64,000 bases of DNA from Tricholoma matsutake (GCA_026075535.2 AP026538.1:8308001-8372000), one strand, 5' to 3'. Shown: positions 10,861 through 22,520, counted from the first letter of the stretch. Notes: generated from the sequence alone by a model not told the origin. Numbers and translations: made by a program.

Positions 10861-11408
10861 CTATCACTGCCTCAGTAATTCCAGTTGCTTCCAGACCTTA
10901 GTATTTAAATGTAGCCATTTCCATCTTGTATTAGACAGTTTGCAAATCAACCAAGTTAACTCAAATTCCTCATATAAGTCTTCCTCAACTTCTATCTTGT
11001 TCTCCTCCAGAAAACCTCTGAAACCTATATCCCCCTCCTTTACCCTTGTCTTGAAATTAGGACACTTGATGAGATGGGCACAACTCCTTACAAGTTGAAG
11101 CCAAGTCCTTTCTGTCCCCTTTCACTTGGTGCATTCCACCTAGTGGACTCTGTACTGGAACTCTGCTGGATTCCCTCTCCCTTTCTGTTTTTCTTGCAAC
11201 CTCCAACAACTGTCGACTGGGTCTGGCTGGAAATCTGATGTCATCTTTTTGAGATCAGCTCTTAACAGGACTGTTACAGACCTTGTTATGGACACCACCC
11301 CAGAGATTTCAATGGTCACAATCGATCCCAAACACATTTCCCACCTTCTACACTTCACAAGTGTGACCCTTCATGGACAAAAACAAGGAGCTTTTCCCAG
11401 GCTGCAAA

Positions 11409-11625
11409 TTAGAGGAGCTGCCTCCTGTGTTTGTCGAGCATGAGGAAGAATACTTTGTGGACCATATTTTGGATGAACAAAAGTGAGGTCGGGAAATACA
11501 ATATCTGGTACATTGGCTCAGTTATGGGCTGGAGAAAGATCACTGGTTGCCTGGACACAAACTTGCTGAATGTGAAGCCCTCAACATCTGGTTGGCAAAG
11601 CAAGAATTTGTTGCTAGTATGTAGC
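11409..11625 (+). pseudogene. Chromodomain remnant of the 4777-11949 element
   Basis: The plus-strand frame reads EEEYFVDHILDEQ, a TGA, then REIQYLVHWLSYGLEKDHWL, matching the conserved core of retrotransposon chromodomains (..ILD.R...YLV.W.GY...). It lies just inside the 3' LTR, as expected for a chromovirus. Confidence 0.6.
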
Positions 11626-11739
11626 TCTTCAATTTCTTTCACCAACTGGTAGCTTTTTTCCACTAGGGTTTTTAATGCACCCATGCTTGTGCCTTTTTTT
11701 TACCTCTATTTCTGCTCATCCAGGTATGTGGGGGGAGCA

Positions 11740-11949
11740 TGTAACAATGGCTCTTATTTACACATATTTACCATGCACATGATTACTGACAGGCAGAGGA
11801 CCATGACTTGGATGGAGAACTATCATCACCACTAGTAGTATACTACATCATTGCCTAGCTTGTTAATCCACACCTTGAGCTCATTACTTCTTGGTCATCT
11901 CTGTTTGCCCACCTAGTGATCTCTTGTGCAAACACTGCATGGGGTTACA
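11740..11949 (+). repeat. 3' LTR of the 4777-11949 element
   Basis: 210 bp, TGTAACAATGG to GGGGTTACA, preceded by a purine tract and followed by TSD CAGAG. Confidence 0.9.
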
Positions 11950-11961
11950 CAGAGAAACCAT

Positions 11962-12584
11962 TAGTAGTGGTCAAACATGGCAATTCATGTGCCAATTCAA
12001 GCTAGTGAATTATTGGTGAATTGCCTATTTACTCTGACTGTCAACTTTTCTTTGCATGATTCATAGCATGTATGATATCATCTATAAATTTTCCTCAGAA
12101 CTACCATGTCAAACCCTGATGCTTGAGCCAAAAAGCTTCTTTGGCACTATGTGATGTTGCAACATGAGTATGAACAACAAAAATGCCATCCTATCTTCAA
12201 GCTCAGGTGTCAATTTTGGCTGACAAAATTGTTGTCATCAGAAGCATAAAAATCACTGAGCTCATTGTCCTTCTGACTCATCCAGTGATCACAAAACCTT
12301 GAGTGATGGTTCATGGGCTGATATTTTGGGTTTAACTTTCTTTTCAGTTGTTTTCATTGAGCACTTTCCAGACATATCAGGGTTAAGTGTTAAGGGCAGG
12401 ACAACTCATTAATCAAATTGTATAAAACTGTCTTATCTAATCAAACTATTTTGAGCTCAAAAGGATGCTGTTGAATCATCAGAGGGTGAATCACAATTCA
12501 AACATTTTGACAATTCAAGTGGTGTTTGCAGTTGTTGAATCACTCACTGAATTGCCATTGAATCACCATGTTTGACCACTACTA
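11962..12584. mobile_element. Inverted-repeat element, 623 bp, hAT- or mariner-like
   Basis: The ends TAGTAGTGGTCAAACATGG and its reverse complement CCATGTTTGACCACTACTA are perfect 19-bp inverted repeats. Both subterminal regions repeat CAATTCA / TGAATTG motifs. I see no 8-bp duplication (GAAACCAT versus CTGTACAA), so the superfamily is open; a TA duplication is possible. It lies 7 bp beyond the TSD of the preceding gypsy element. No ORF. Confidence 0.65.
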
Positions 12585-12928
12585 CTGTACAATTACAACC
12601 AACTCTTTAGTCACATGTCACAAACCTCTCTGAAGTGAAGGGATATCAGCCTGGTCACAGGTCACAAACAATTCTGAAGGCTGTGATGAAAATCACTGAA
12701 AATTTTCCTTAAAAGGAAACACAGAATGGAAATTGTCTACTCCTCATCACTTCTGTCATCTTTGACCCAAAACTTCAACAAATAGAGGACATTTGCATGC
12801 TTCATCCACTTTCCACATCCTCCTACAGGTTGGTTAGCCTGAGTTGTAGATAGCAAGCTAATTTTATCATAGGTTCAGGTTCAGTAAAGCTGTGTATATC
12901 CTGCCCAAGGAATGCTTAGGAACATTGC
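12585..12928. other. No gene seen
   Basis: AT-rich spacer between two inverted-repeat elements; no ORF, repeat or RNA gene recognised. Confidence 0.5.
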
Positions 12929-13982
12929 TAGGGCATGACTTGGGTAACCCCTGGGTATAATTTTATGTACCCATACCTGTGAACACCATACCCATTATGG
13001 TTATGGGTGCAGTTTTACCATGGGTATGGGGGGGTTTTGGTCAAAACCCACGGGTACCCCTTTCAATGAGTATGACATTAATAATTTATTATAATTCTAA
13101 ATATATCTAAATACAATGAGGAACCACCCCCAACTCATGATTGTGAGCAAGGGGGAGTGATAGGGGTGATGTACCAGCCATTGTGAGTTAGCAAACTACC
13201 CCCAACTTGTGTTTGCGAGCAGGGGGGGTGGTGGAGGTGATGTGGTGGCCGTTGCAAGAGAAACAGACCAAGAAGCACCCCCACCTTGCATTTGCAAGTG
13301 AGAGGGGGTGGTAGTGGTGATGTGGCAGCCATTGTGAGAGAAACAGACAAAGAACCACCCCCAACTCGCATTTGCAAGTGAAAGGGGGTGGTAGTGGTGA
13401 CATGGCAGTGCTCCCAAGTGAAACAAACAGAGAACTACCCCCACCTTGTGTTTGCGAGTGAGGGGGGGTGGTGGAGGCAACATTGCAGCCATTGTGAGAG
13501 AAACAGACCAAGAACCACCCCCACCTCACATTTGTGAGCGAGAGGGGTAGTCGTGATGTGGCAGTGCTCCCAAGTGAAACAACCCAGACACACCCCCAAC
13601 TTGCATTTGCGAGTGAGAGGGGGTGGTGGTGGTAATGCCGCAGCCATTGTCGACTAGAGGGGGCTGTTGTTGACTAGAGGGGGCCATTGTTGATGAGAGG
13701 GGGCCATTGTTGATGAGAGGGGGCTATTGTTGACAAGAGGGGGCTGTTATTGTCATCCAGAGGTGTTGGTTATTGCCCAGAGGTGTGGAGGCAGAGAGTG
13801 GTGGTGGGAAAAGTGGCACATGACCCAATGATCAGACCTCAGGTACGGTACTGACTAAACCTGTAAAACCATGGGTATGGGTGCAGTTTTGCCTCAGGTA
13901 CAGAAATCCAAACCTGTACCCATACCTGTGTGTACCCATAAGTGGAAACACATGGTGTTACCCATACCCGAGTCATGCCTTA
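12929..13982. mobile_element. hAT-like non-autonomous element, 1054 bp, TSD AACATTGC
   Basis: The left end TAGGGCATGACTTGGGTAAC pairs with the right end, which reads TAAGGCATGACTCGGGTATG in reverse complement. A perfect 8-bp duplication AACATTGC lies at 12921-12928 and 13983-13990. The first and last ~130 bp are packed with GGGTATGG / CCATACCC motifs in both orientations, a subterminal-repeat layout like that of hAT elements. The core is a minisatellite (13115-13745). No transposase. Similar GGGTATG subterminal motifs occur in the element at 62423-63503. Confidence 0.9.
13115..13745. repeat. Two adjoining minisatellites inside hAT-like element
   Basis: The first (13115-13650) has about seven units of 73-82 bp, each starting near ACCACCCCCAACT and containing GCATTTGCRAGTGAGAGGGGG. 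The second (13650-13745) has about five units of ~24 bp around GAGAGGGGGCCATTGTTGAT. The open minus-strand frames across it are low-complexity shadows. Confidence 0.85.
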
Positions 13983-14015
13983 AACATTGCCTGTGCTTCT
14001 TTGCAAAGATGGCAC

Positions 14016-14453
14016 CTATCTGGAGAGCGGTAGGATGTGGCAGCAGTCCTCTGTTTTGTTAGCCATAGCTCCACTCTGCTCCATGGCTCCATAATGTGAG
14101 GTTTCTTCCCAGTATGTCAAGACCCAGAGTGGAAAGTAGAGTTGTCGAGCAGGGTGTGCTGAGGGCAGGTGTGGATAACAAATGGACTTTGCTTGCATTT
14201 CCTGGGCCTTTTCTTGGATATTGTGGAGGAGGTTATGAGATGGGATTGGCCATGTCTTCAGGATCCCTATCTTGTCAGTAAATGTGGGTGACTGTCTTGA
14301 AATGAAATAAGCTATGTTGACTGTTGTCACTGCCATTCTCAGCTGTGATGGCATCATGAATGCAAGGATCTCTGATATAGAACATTTGGGATCTGGGAGG
14401 AGGCCTTGACATGCTTCAGTTGGGACAATGAAACTGTCAAGTGTTGCAGTCAT
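14016..14453 (-). pseudogene. Unidentified ORF fragment, 145 codons
   Basis: A minus-strand frame of 145 codons between a hAT-like element and a gypsy LTR. It is not low-complexity and contains PARQLYFPLWVLTYWEET. That stretch vaguely recalls a C-terminal segment found in repeat-associated genes of agaricomycetes, but I cannot name a family with confidence. No start context or introns could be judged. Likely a gene relic in repeat DNA. Confidence 0.3.
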
Positions 14454-14667
14454 TGTCGGGGTTGTGCCAGCATTGACCTCAAATAAATTTTAACATTTGA
14501 ATCCTGACATGCTCTTACGATGTGCATCTTGCTGACACGCTCTGGACATTGTGATGGTATATGTGGCATGCCTATGTGCCTGGTCAGGTTTGAAGAGATT
14601 TGAAGTCTGTCACATGATTTTTTAATTTTGAAGAGTCAGCCTGCCATTGAAAGCTGTCACATGTCAC

Positions 14668-15068
14668 TGTTAGGGCGACACCCACTATCTGCTAGCTAAG
14701 ACCATGCGGGTTCTCTCTACAAGAAGGGGGCGGGATCCACGCACGTGATGGGGAATTGATGGTTTTGATGCGAGGGGTTATTAATAGGTAAGTTTGTTGA
14801 GATAGGCCTTTCACACCGAAAACATAGGTGGAATACCTAAGAGAACACAACTGAGGTCCCCTAGGCATATATTTAGGGTTTATATACTATGTTACATATA
14901 TTGTACATTGTTGTTACCGATGCGCGCATACAGGCGCATACATAGTGATGCGTGCGAAATAATATTCTCACGCTATCAAAGTGTAGCGTCATTTGGCGTA
15001 ATGTAGTGTAATTCAACATAATAAAATGAAAATGAAATTTTATTAGGTAATGGGGCTGTTTCCTAACA
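14668..15068 (-). repeat. 3' LTR of the 14668-20881 element
   Basis: 401 bp, same length as its partner; TGTTAG/CTAACA ends. Confidence 0.95.
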
Positions 15069-15079
15069 TTACCCCCCTT

Positions 15080-18000
15080 TTATGCCTCGACTTCCAGGCG
15101 AGAAAATATTATGTTTGTCCCCTCTGTGAAATTTTGGTAAGGCTGGAATTTCATCCCCTCATACACCATTCTCGCAATGCAATGCAGAGCATTCGGATTA
15201 CGTTTAAAGAATTGGGCGATCGCATTATGCGCTCGCTTACAATTCTCTTTGGGTTCCCATGAATTATTTTCGTCGGTATAGTTTTTCCACTTTATTAAGA
15301 ACTCCAATTTGTTCCGTCGAAGACATGAGTCTAGAATTTCTTCAACTATGTATTCTGGAGCACCTTCTACTATTATTGGAGGTTGCGGAGTAGTTTGTTG
15401 GCCAGGAATAGTGGGCGGACGGTAAGGGCGTAAGCGGGATATGTTAATCTCGGGATCAATCTTAAATGATTGGGGTAATTTTAGCACTACCGCATTAGGC
15501 GAGATCACTTTAGAGATTGCATATGGGCCAACTTGTTTCTCCATAAGTTTCTTCGAAGGTCATGGAATATTCAGGTCCTTGGTACTTAGCCATACCAAGT
15601 CACCAACTTTGTACTCTGGAGTGCGTGCTCGAGTACGATCCACGTGTCACATCATGTCATCATGTGCTTTCTTCAATGCTGCCTCTGCTTCCTCTTGTAC
15701 CCTTTGCATCTTAGATACAAAATCTTCTACCGACTGTACTTTGACTTCCCTTCTGGGTTCTACTCCCATGCGAGGATGATATCCATAATTCACGAAAAAG
15801 GGTGTCATACGAGTAGCCGAATGGAATTTATTATTGTGGGAAAATTCGGCAATTGCCAACCATTCGGGCCAGTCGGTTTGTCAGTAGTTGACAAACATAC
15901 GTAGGTACTGCTCCAACTCCTGATTCATTCTCTCTGTCTGCCCATCAGTCTGCGGGTGATATGCCATAGATAATTTAGTTTGAATTCCTAATATGTTGTT
16001 TAGTTCTCGCATAAACGCGGAAGCAAATTGTGGTCCGTGATCGGAGATAACGGTATCGGGTAACCCATGTAACCGCCATACCTGATTTAGATAGAGGCAC
16101 ACCAAGCCCAATGATGAGGTTTCTGTAGTAGTAGGAATAATATGGACCTCCTTTGTAAAGTGGTCGCATACTACGAATATTGCATCGTACCCTTGAGCCT
16201 CAGGTAATCCAGTAATAAAATCCACAGATATATCTCGCCACGGCGCTTTAGGTATAGGGTTCAGCATTAATTTTCCTGCAGGTTTCTCTGGAAACTTCTT
16301 CCCCCTCATGCACGTATCACATCCATCCACATACCCCAACACATACTTCGAAATTCCGGGCCACCAATAATTTCTCATTACTAATTCCAATGTCTTCCAT
16401 CTTCCTGGGTGTCCAGCAATCGGTGTATTGTGATGTAACCGGACAATCTCCCTTCACAAATCCTGATCCTTCGGTACATACACTTTTCCTCAGAACAACA
16501 CTAACCCTTGTTCCTCAGCCCATTCGTCTCCTTTGATATTACCTTTCTTCTCTCCCTTCAGAGCTTTCACAGCTTCCACTACTTCATCATCCATTTCCGT
16601 TGTCTAATTTTAGACAACATTTCCATTTCCGAGCTATCTATTAATAGATGCCCTTGACACATAGCGCAAATGCAAAAGTATTCGGGTTTGAGTAAGGTAA
16701 CATTTTTATTGTCCTCCTCCACACCCCTTTTATGATCAATACATCTGGATAAGGCATCTGCTTTCCTCATTAAGCTTCCCGCTTTATGGACCAAGTGAAA
16801 GTTGAAATGCGATAGGAATAGTGCCCAACGTGCTTGCTGGCGATTAAGCTTTTTAGCGGACATGAAGTATTGCAGATTTTGATGATCCGTCCAGATCTCA
16901 ATTTGATGCGTACATCCCTCCAAATAATGCCTCCACACCTCCAATGCTTGTATTATCCCCAACATCTCTTTGTCATGCACATCATAATTCCTCTCCACAT
17001 CATTCAACCCTTTTGACAAGTATGCACAAGGATGCCATTTGTCATCTTCGCACAGCATTGATAATACCGCTCCAGTAGCAAAATCGGATGCATCAGATTC
17101 CACTCGTAAAGGGCATGTGAAATCTACTGGGGCTAATATTGGTCCCTCCACAAACTTCCTCTTCAACTCCTCAAATGCTGTCTGCTGCTGCTCTCCCCAC
17201 CTCCACACTACTCCCTTTCGCGTAAGGTTATGTAAGGGTGCGGCAATTTTAGAAAAATTGTGCACAAAGCGACGATAATAATTTGCGAGTCCCAAGAAGG
17301 CTTGAACCTCCTTGACACGGGTGGGTGCAGGCCAATCTGTGATTGCCTGTACCTTGATCAGATCCATTTTGATCCCATCAGGGCCGATCAATAATCCTAG
17401 GAACTTGATCTCGCTTGCCCCAAACACACACTTCTCTGGTTTCAAAAATAGATCATTCTCCGCCAACCTCTGTAACACCTCCTGCACTATCGCCTCATGA
17501 TTCTCTTCATCCTCCGTGAATATCAGAATGTCGTCAATAAATATTATTACCATGCCTTTGTCTATTACATCCTTGAAAATGTTGTTCATCATATTTTGAA
17601 AGGTCGGGGGACTATTAGTCATCCCAAAAAACATGACAAGCGGCTCGAAGGATCCTCGATGCGTGGCAAATGCAGCCTTCCACTCATCTCCTTTCTTTAT
17701 TTGTACATTGTTGTATCCCCATCGTAAATCCAATTTTGTAAAGACCTTGGCTTTTCCCACCTTATCAATTATTTCTGAGATCAACGGCAGGGGGTATGCA
17801 TTCTTCACTGTCCACTCATTCAGATACCTATAATTGGTACACATCCTCTTCCTTTGGTCTTTTTTGGGCACGAAGAATATTGGTGACATCTGCGGTGATT
17901 TTGAAGGTCATATGTATCCTTTGCGCAATTGCTCCTTCAGGAATGCATCCACTTCTTCTTGTTCCATCAGAGATAACGGATATACCCTCGACTTCTTCGG

Positions 18001-18890
18001 CACAAACCCTGGCTTCATCTCAATCGCATGATCCCATGGCTTCCGCACCGGCATTCACTCAGACTCCTTCTTTTGGAACACTGACAAATGTTTATGATAC
18101 ACCTTTGGCACCCATTCCTCCACTGGCTTCTCCACCTTCACGATATTCTTGTCCCATGACTGTCCTCCACGAACTGCTCTAAAGGTTTGCTTCTGCTCTT
18201 CTTTCTCAATCATGATCGGAACTTCCCCATTTGGCATTTCCTCATCCTCCACTTCCTCCATTGTAACAGAATACTTCCTCAGACGTTCTTTCTCTTTCTT
18301 TTTCCTTTTTTCTTTCTTCATCTTCCTCCCATACACATTACATTCCTTAGGACAATGAGTCATTTGTACTTTCCCAGTTTTCCAATCAATTTCGGGATTA
18401 TGCTTCCATAACCACAAACATCCTATTATTAGATTGGTTTTCCCAAGATCGCACACTTCGAATATGGCTCGCTCCTGATGCTCCTGATACTTTAGTACCA
18501 TAGTCACCTCCTCCTTGATAGTTCCTCCACGATTGACTGTTCCGTCAATATTGTACACCATTATAGGTTGCACCAGCTTGCATGTGTTAATACTATTTCT
18601 GGTAATTAAGGATTGATTAATAAATAATCCTGTAGCACCACTGTCAAGCAACGCTTCCACATCAATAGCTGCATGCGTGTCCACTGTCTTCAGTCCCACA
18701 GTCAAGGTGATTTTGGGTTCTATTCGCACAGAGTGAATAAAGAATTTAGGGGTTTTCGGAAATGACATGTGACAATTTTCTTTGTTGCGTGATTTGCAAC
18801 AGTTGTACTCCTCCTCAATTTCCTTTTCTGATTTACTCTAGGTTTCCTCGGATACTAATACATTGTAACAATTCCGGGTCACCAATGGGG
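15080..18890 (-). pseudogene. pol of the 14668-20881 element, stopped by TGA codons
   Basis: The domains in order are protease (LLDSGATGLFI, in the 18768-18055 segment), RT (17889-16579) with FVPKKDQRKRMCTNYRYLNEW and polymerase box FIDDILIF, and RNase H. Then come integrase (16390-15647) with CDTCMRGK, SVDFITGLP and YHPQTDGQTERM, and a chromodomain near 15300 (EYIVEEILDS..). Pol begins in the -1 frame relative to gag, overlapping its stop. Interruptions (plus coordinates of the stop codons) are TAG 18838-18840, then TGA at 18055, 17908, 16490, 16454, 15881, 15647 and 15560, and a 1-nt frameshift near 16610. All the TGA codons fall where relatives have, or plausibly had, Arg. Inactive as written. 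Confidence 0.85.
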
Positions 18891-18896
18891 AAACCT

Positions 18897-19994
18897 TCAC
18901 TGGGACTCTTCCACAAAATTCTCCTGCTTGCCTTCCTCCTGCTTCACTTCCTCAATTGTAGCTCCCCTGATCTTTCTCTTCTGCTTGCAATACTTAGAAA
19001 TGTGTCCTAACTGCCCACAGTTAAAACATTTAAGTGGGGCTCGTCTCCCCACTTGATCAACCTCCATTGCCTCTGCTGGTGCTGCTGACTCCATAACTAT
19101 AGGTGTCACTGCCATGGCCGGTGGCTGTGCCCTCGGAGCTTGCGCCTGAGGCGCCTTTCCTTTCTCAGACTTTCCTCCTGATGACTTTCCAAATTTACTA
19201 CTTCTGTACATCAATTTTGACTCCGCCTGTTCCTGCCGATATTGCCGGTCAAGGCGCATTGCCCAATTATACCACTCATCCAACTTCTCTGGCATAGAAG
19301 GTAGTTGGTAGATAGACTTGAATAAAGAGGGATTTAATCCTGCTTTCAAAAACTCTACCAATGCGGCTTCTCCCATGTCCGTTTGCAAAGCTTCTGCTTT
19401 GAACTGCAAAATAAATTCATCTGCCGTTAAGGAACCTTGGCGCATGGTCTTTAATTTAGCATTGGCTGTCGCCTTTGGATTAGGGTCTCCAAACTGTGCC
19501 TCCAATCTCTCCAGAAATTCCTTGAAGGTTGCAAAAGGTTTATTTCCCGTGGCAATTTGATTAATAGCCTCATTTCTCCAGAACTGTGCTTTCCCCCCCT
19601 GAATGTATGAGAGAGCAAACATAATCCTAGACTCGGCTGTACGAAACTCAGGCTTCCTCCCATGGATGTACAATACTATAGAGCTGATGAAGGATTTTGT
19701 ATTCTCCATGGTACCGTCAAAGATTTGTGGGGGCGCGTACTTAGGTAAGCGTGCTTTTCCATTTCCAGATTTCTCCACCGTCTCATCCTCCTGCGATATC
19801 CACTCCACCATCTCCTCCATCTCATCATCTCTTTCTCCTGTTGTCTCTGGCTGTACTTCCACTTGTCTGGGCTGTGATGCTGCCAATACTGACACTAATT
19901 GCAACATTTGCGCTGTGAGCGCATCAATTTTCGCCTCTAGTGCTGGTATGGGAACAGGATTAGGACCGGGATTAGAAGTTGAAGGTTCGGACAT
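18897..19994 (-). CDS. Gag polyprotein, 365 aa
   Basis: Structural protein of the retrotransposon particle. Residues 1-90 are Pro/Ser-rich then acidic. A capsid-like region follows from about residue 85 (PPQIFDGTMENTKSFISSI; FALSYIQGGKAQFW), and a CX2CX4HX4C zinc knuckle at about 323-336 (CFNCGQLGHISKYC) would bind RNA. The ATG at 19994 is the first in the frame and matches the start of the sister gag at 24614. The stop TGA at 18897 overlaps a GTG in the -1 pol frame (GTGA), and the two frames are both open for about 18 codons before it, so pol is probably made by a -1 shift or by reinitiation. Apparently intact. Confidence 0.85.
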   Translation of the reverse strand: MSEPSTSNPGPNPVPIPALEAKIDALTAQMLQLVSVLAASQPRQVEVQPETTGERDDEMEEMVEWISQEDETVEKSGNGKARLPKYAPPQIFDGTMENTKSFISSIVLYIHGRKPEFRTAESRIMFALSYIQGGKAQFWRNEAINQIATGNKPFATFKEFLERLEAQFGDPNPKATANAKLKTMRQGSLTADEFILQFKAEALQTDMGEAALVEFLKAGLNPSLFKSIYQLPSMPEKLDEWYNWAMRLDRQYRQEQAESKLMYRSSKFGKSSGGKSEKGKAPQAQAPRAQPPAMAVTPIVMESAAPAEAMEVDQVGRRAPLKCFNCGQLGHISKYCKQKRKIRGATIEEVKQEEGKQENFVEESQ

Positions 19995-20480
19995 AATTGT
20001 AGAATCTGTGATGAATCACTTCTTTGACAAATTCAAAATTTTTCTTCGAGACCTCTCCAAATGTCTACAGGTCACATGATAAGGTTCGTCGAGGTTCGTC
20101 AATGGTTTGTCGTTTGTCGGGCGCCTATTTTGACACTTCGGATCAACAACCCTTCCAACAGTGCCTGATCTCGGAGATATCACTGAATTCGGCTTGTAAC
20201 TAAAATAGTTGTCCGAATAGAGTAATGTAAATCATAACTAAACCAGATCCAATCGGTTGTCTGGTTGCAGCTGTCCTAATGACGAGCGCTGCCTCTCAAT
20301 CACTGGCAGTCGCAATGTAAGGCGAGGCCTGGCGTCGGCTTACGAAAGAAAAGGTAGATTACGTATATACAAGTACTTCCGGCTCGTGCCGAAAGGATGA
20401 GTAATCAGATGTGGCACAGTGAAACAATGATGTATGCGCAAGTAAGAGAAGGCGCACTGATATGGGAAGTTGTGTTCTTC

Positions 20481-20881
20481 TGTTAGGGCGACACCCACTA
20501 TCTGCTAGCTAAGACTGTGCAGGTTCTCTCTACAAGAAGGGGGTGGGATCCGCGCGCGTGATGGGGAATTGATGGTTTTGATGCGAGGGGTTATTAATAG
20601 GTAAGTTTGTTGAGATAGGCCTTTCACACCGAAAACGTAGGTGGAATACCTAAGAGAACACAACTGGGGTCCCCTAGGCATATATTTAGGGTTTATATAC
20701 TATGTTACATATATTGTACATTGTTGTTACTGACGCGCGCATACAGGCACGTACATAGTGATGCGTGCGAAATAATATTCTCACGCTATCAAAGTGTAGC
20801 GTCATTTGGCGTAATGTAGTGTAATTCAACATAATAAAATGAAAATGAAATTTTATTAGGTAATGGGGCTGTTTCCTAACA
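20481..20881 (-). repeat. 5' LTR of the 14668-20881 element
   Basis: 401 bp. In element sense it is followed by GAAGAACACAACTTCCCATA, a stretch conserved in the sister copy at 24027, presumably including the primer binding site; it matches no tRNA end that I recognise. Confidence 0.95.
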
Positions 20882-21163
20882 GTCACAAGGCATGAAGACT
20901 TGGTCATAATTGTACAGTATTGAGATATTGTCTGATACAGAAGAAGAAATGCCTATGGAAGGATTAGAAGGATCTGACTGGGATATTGATATGGAGGATA
21001 CTGTTGACAGTGATGGATCAACTCTTGTAAACTCTGATGCTTTATCCACTCACTCAGATGAATTCTCAGCCTCTGATAACTGTGAGGTCAATGCAGCATT
21101 TATTGATGGGAGTTTGTTGGATGTGGAAAATTCATCTGACATGGATGGAGCCTGAGATGGAAG

Positions 21164-22520
21164 TGTCCAAAACCATATGGATTTAGTTTGCGGTATTGTT
21201 GCATAAGATAGTGGTAGGGATATTTTGAGAGTCATCAATGGCAGTGACTCATGAGAAAGGTACAGATCCAAATGCACTCCTTTGTGGTCTTGAAAGCCAC
21301 AATATACTCTGCTTCACATGAGGACATTGCAACTACCTTCTGTTTACATGCTGTCCAAGACAAGACCCCTGATCCAAGAGTGCAAACATATCCACCAATG
21401 CTTCAGTGAGTATCAAGGCAGTTTGCCCAGTCCAAATCACTATAGGGAAGAAGCATGATTGGGTTATTACCTCTGAGATGTAACTTGATATCTCTTGTCA
21501 CCTTCAGGTAGTGGACCAGTCTTATGGCCACATTCTGATGTTTGAAGGTGTAACTGTCAAAATATTGCAATAATTGTTGTATGGTATATGAAATATTGGG
21601 GTGCATTGAGATTGCAAGATAGAGGAGGCAGCCAATGAGGGACCAATCAGGCAATTTGGATAATTGTAGTTGATCCACTGGGGTCATGGATTTTTAATCA
21701 ATGCATCAAAGCTTAAGACCTGGCTCTATCAGGGCAAAAAGAAGGTGTGCATGTTTTTGACCAAACTGTTCAACAATTTTGTCAATGAGTGCTGTTTGCA
21801 AGAGAGCAATAGTATGTGTCATCCTATCCCAAGAAATGGCAATCCTGATGACAAAGCAAGCTGTTCTGAGATCTGAGATTGTCTAGACTTTATGCATCTG
21901 ATCTTTGAAACACTCATTTTCTTGCTTCAAAACTGAACTTGACAGGTAATCATCAATGTGAACAGGTGTAATAATGATGCCTGTGTCAGCTTTCCTGTAA
22001 TAGATACAGGACTCACATGAGAGATGAGTGAATCCCCAAGAAATCATCTGGGCATTGAGTGTTTGGTTCCATATCCAGCCACTCTGTTTCATACCATAGA
22101 GTCCCTGCTGGAGTTCCCATACCCAATCTTCCTTTCCAGACTCCTCAAAGTCATGGGGTTGTTCCATGTATTGTATTTTGTCCTCTGGTAGTAGGCCATA
22201 CAAAAATGCTGTCTTCTGACCCTTCACATCAATCTGTTGGGAATCCCATTCTAAAGATGTGGTGATGTGAAGAAGAATATGCCAGGATTCCATGTATGCA
22301 GTAGGTGAGGTGGTCTTCATATAGTCCTTCCCATAGATCTGTTCAAAACCTTTAAAGACAAGTCATACCCTTCATCTTCCCATTCTCATCCCATTTGATA
22401 TGGAAGACAGGGTGCCCCTTACAGATGCATTTCCCTTCTGGCACTTCTGACCTCGGGATTAGTTTATAGACATTCATGTCCTTTAGTGAGTTTAACTCAT
22501 CATGGTACCCATCATTCTAA
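21164..22520 (-). pseudogene. Copia RT-RNase H remnant
   Basis: Read on the minus strand: IYGKDYMKTTSP, then QIDVKGQKTAFLYGLL, QGLYGMKQSGWIWN and a degenerate polymerase box VHIDDYLSSS (22320-21883). After stops come IGCLLYLAISMHPNISYTI (21687-21403) and the RNase H signature SSCEAEYIVAF at about 21310-21345. This is the usual Copia RT-to-RNase H order. Several frames are needed, so it is dead. Its 3' end lies next to the gypsy TSD at 20882. Confidence 0.75.

Larger units (their letters stand above)
4777..11949 (+). mobile_element. Ty3/gypsy LTR retrotransposon, old, 7173 bp, TSD CAGAG
   Basis: Two ~210-bp direct repeats begin TGTAAYRATGGCTC and end GGGGTTACA. The outer flanks carry a perfect 5-bp duplication CAGAG (4772-4776 and 11950-11954). 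A purine-rich tract (GTGGGGGGAGCA) precedes the 3' LTR. The order inside is gag with a CCHC knuckle, protease, RT-RNase H, integrase with HHCC, and a chromodomain, so it is a chromovirus-type Ty3/gypsy element. Every ORF is broken by stops and frameshifts, CpG is scarce, and the element has itself been hit twice (6275-6638 and 7696-8346). No tRNA-primed binding site is obvious after the 5' LTR. Confidence 0.9.
14668..20881 (-). mobile_element. Ty3/gypsy chromovirus, 6214 bp, minus strand, TSD GTCAC
   Basis: Two 401-bp LTRs (14668-15068 and 20481-20881) are flanked by a perfect 5-bp duplication GTCAC (14663-14667 and 20882-20886). In element sense the LTR runs TGTTAGGAAACAG to CGCCCTAACA. A purine tract AAAAGGGGGG precedes the 3' LTR. 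gag is intact; pol (protease, RT, RNase H, integrase, chromodomain) is in one frame but interrupted by stops and one frameshift. The LTRs differ by about a dozen substitutions by eye, all transitions. A truncated sister copy lies at 23630-25117. Confidence 0.95.

Noticed and set aside
13135..13647. Several 70-113 codon minus-strand frames rich in His, Pro and Leu
   Set aside because: Shadows of the ~80-bp minisatellite inside the hAT-like element; the frames repeat the same unit.
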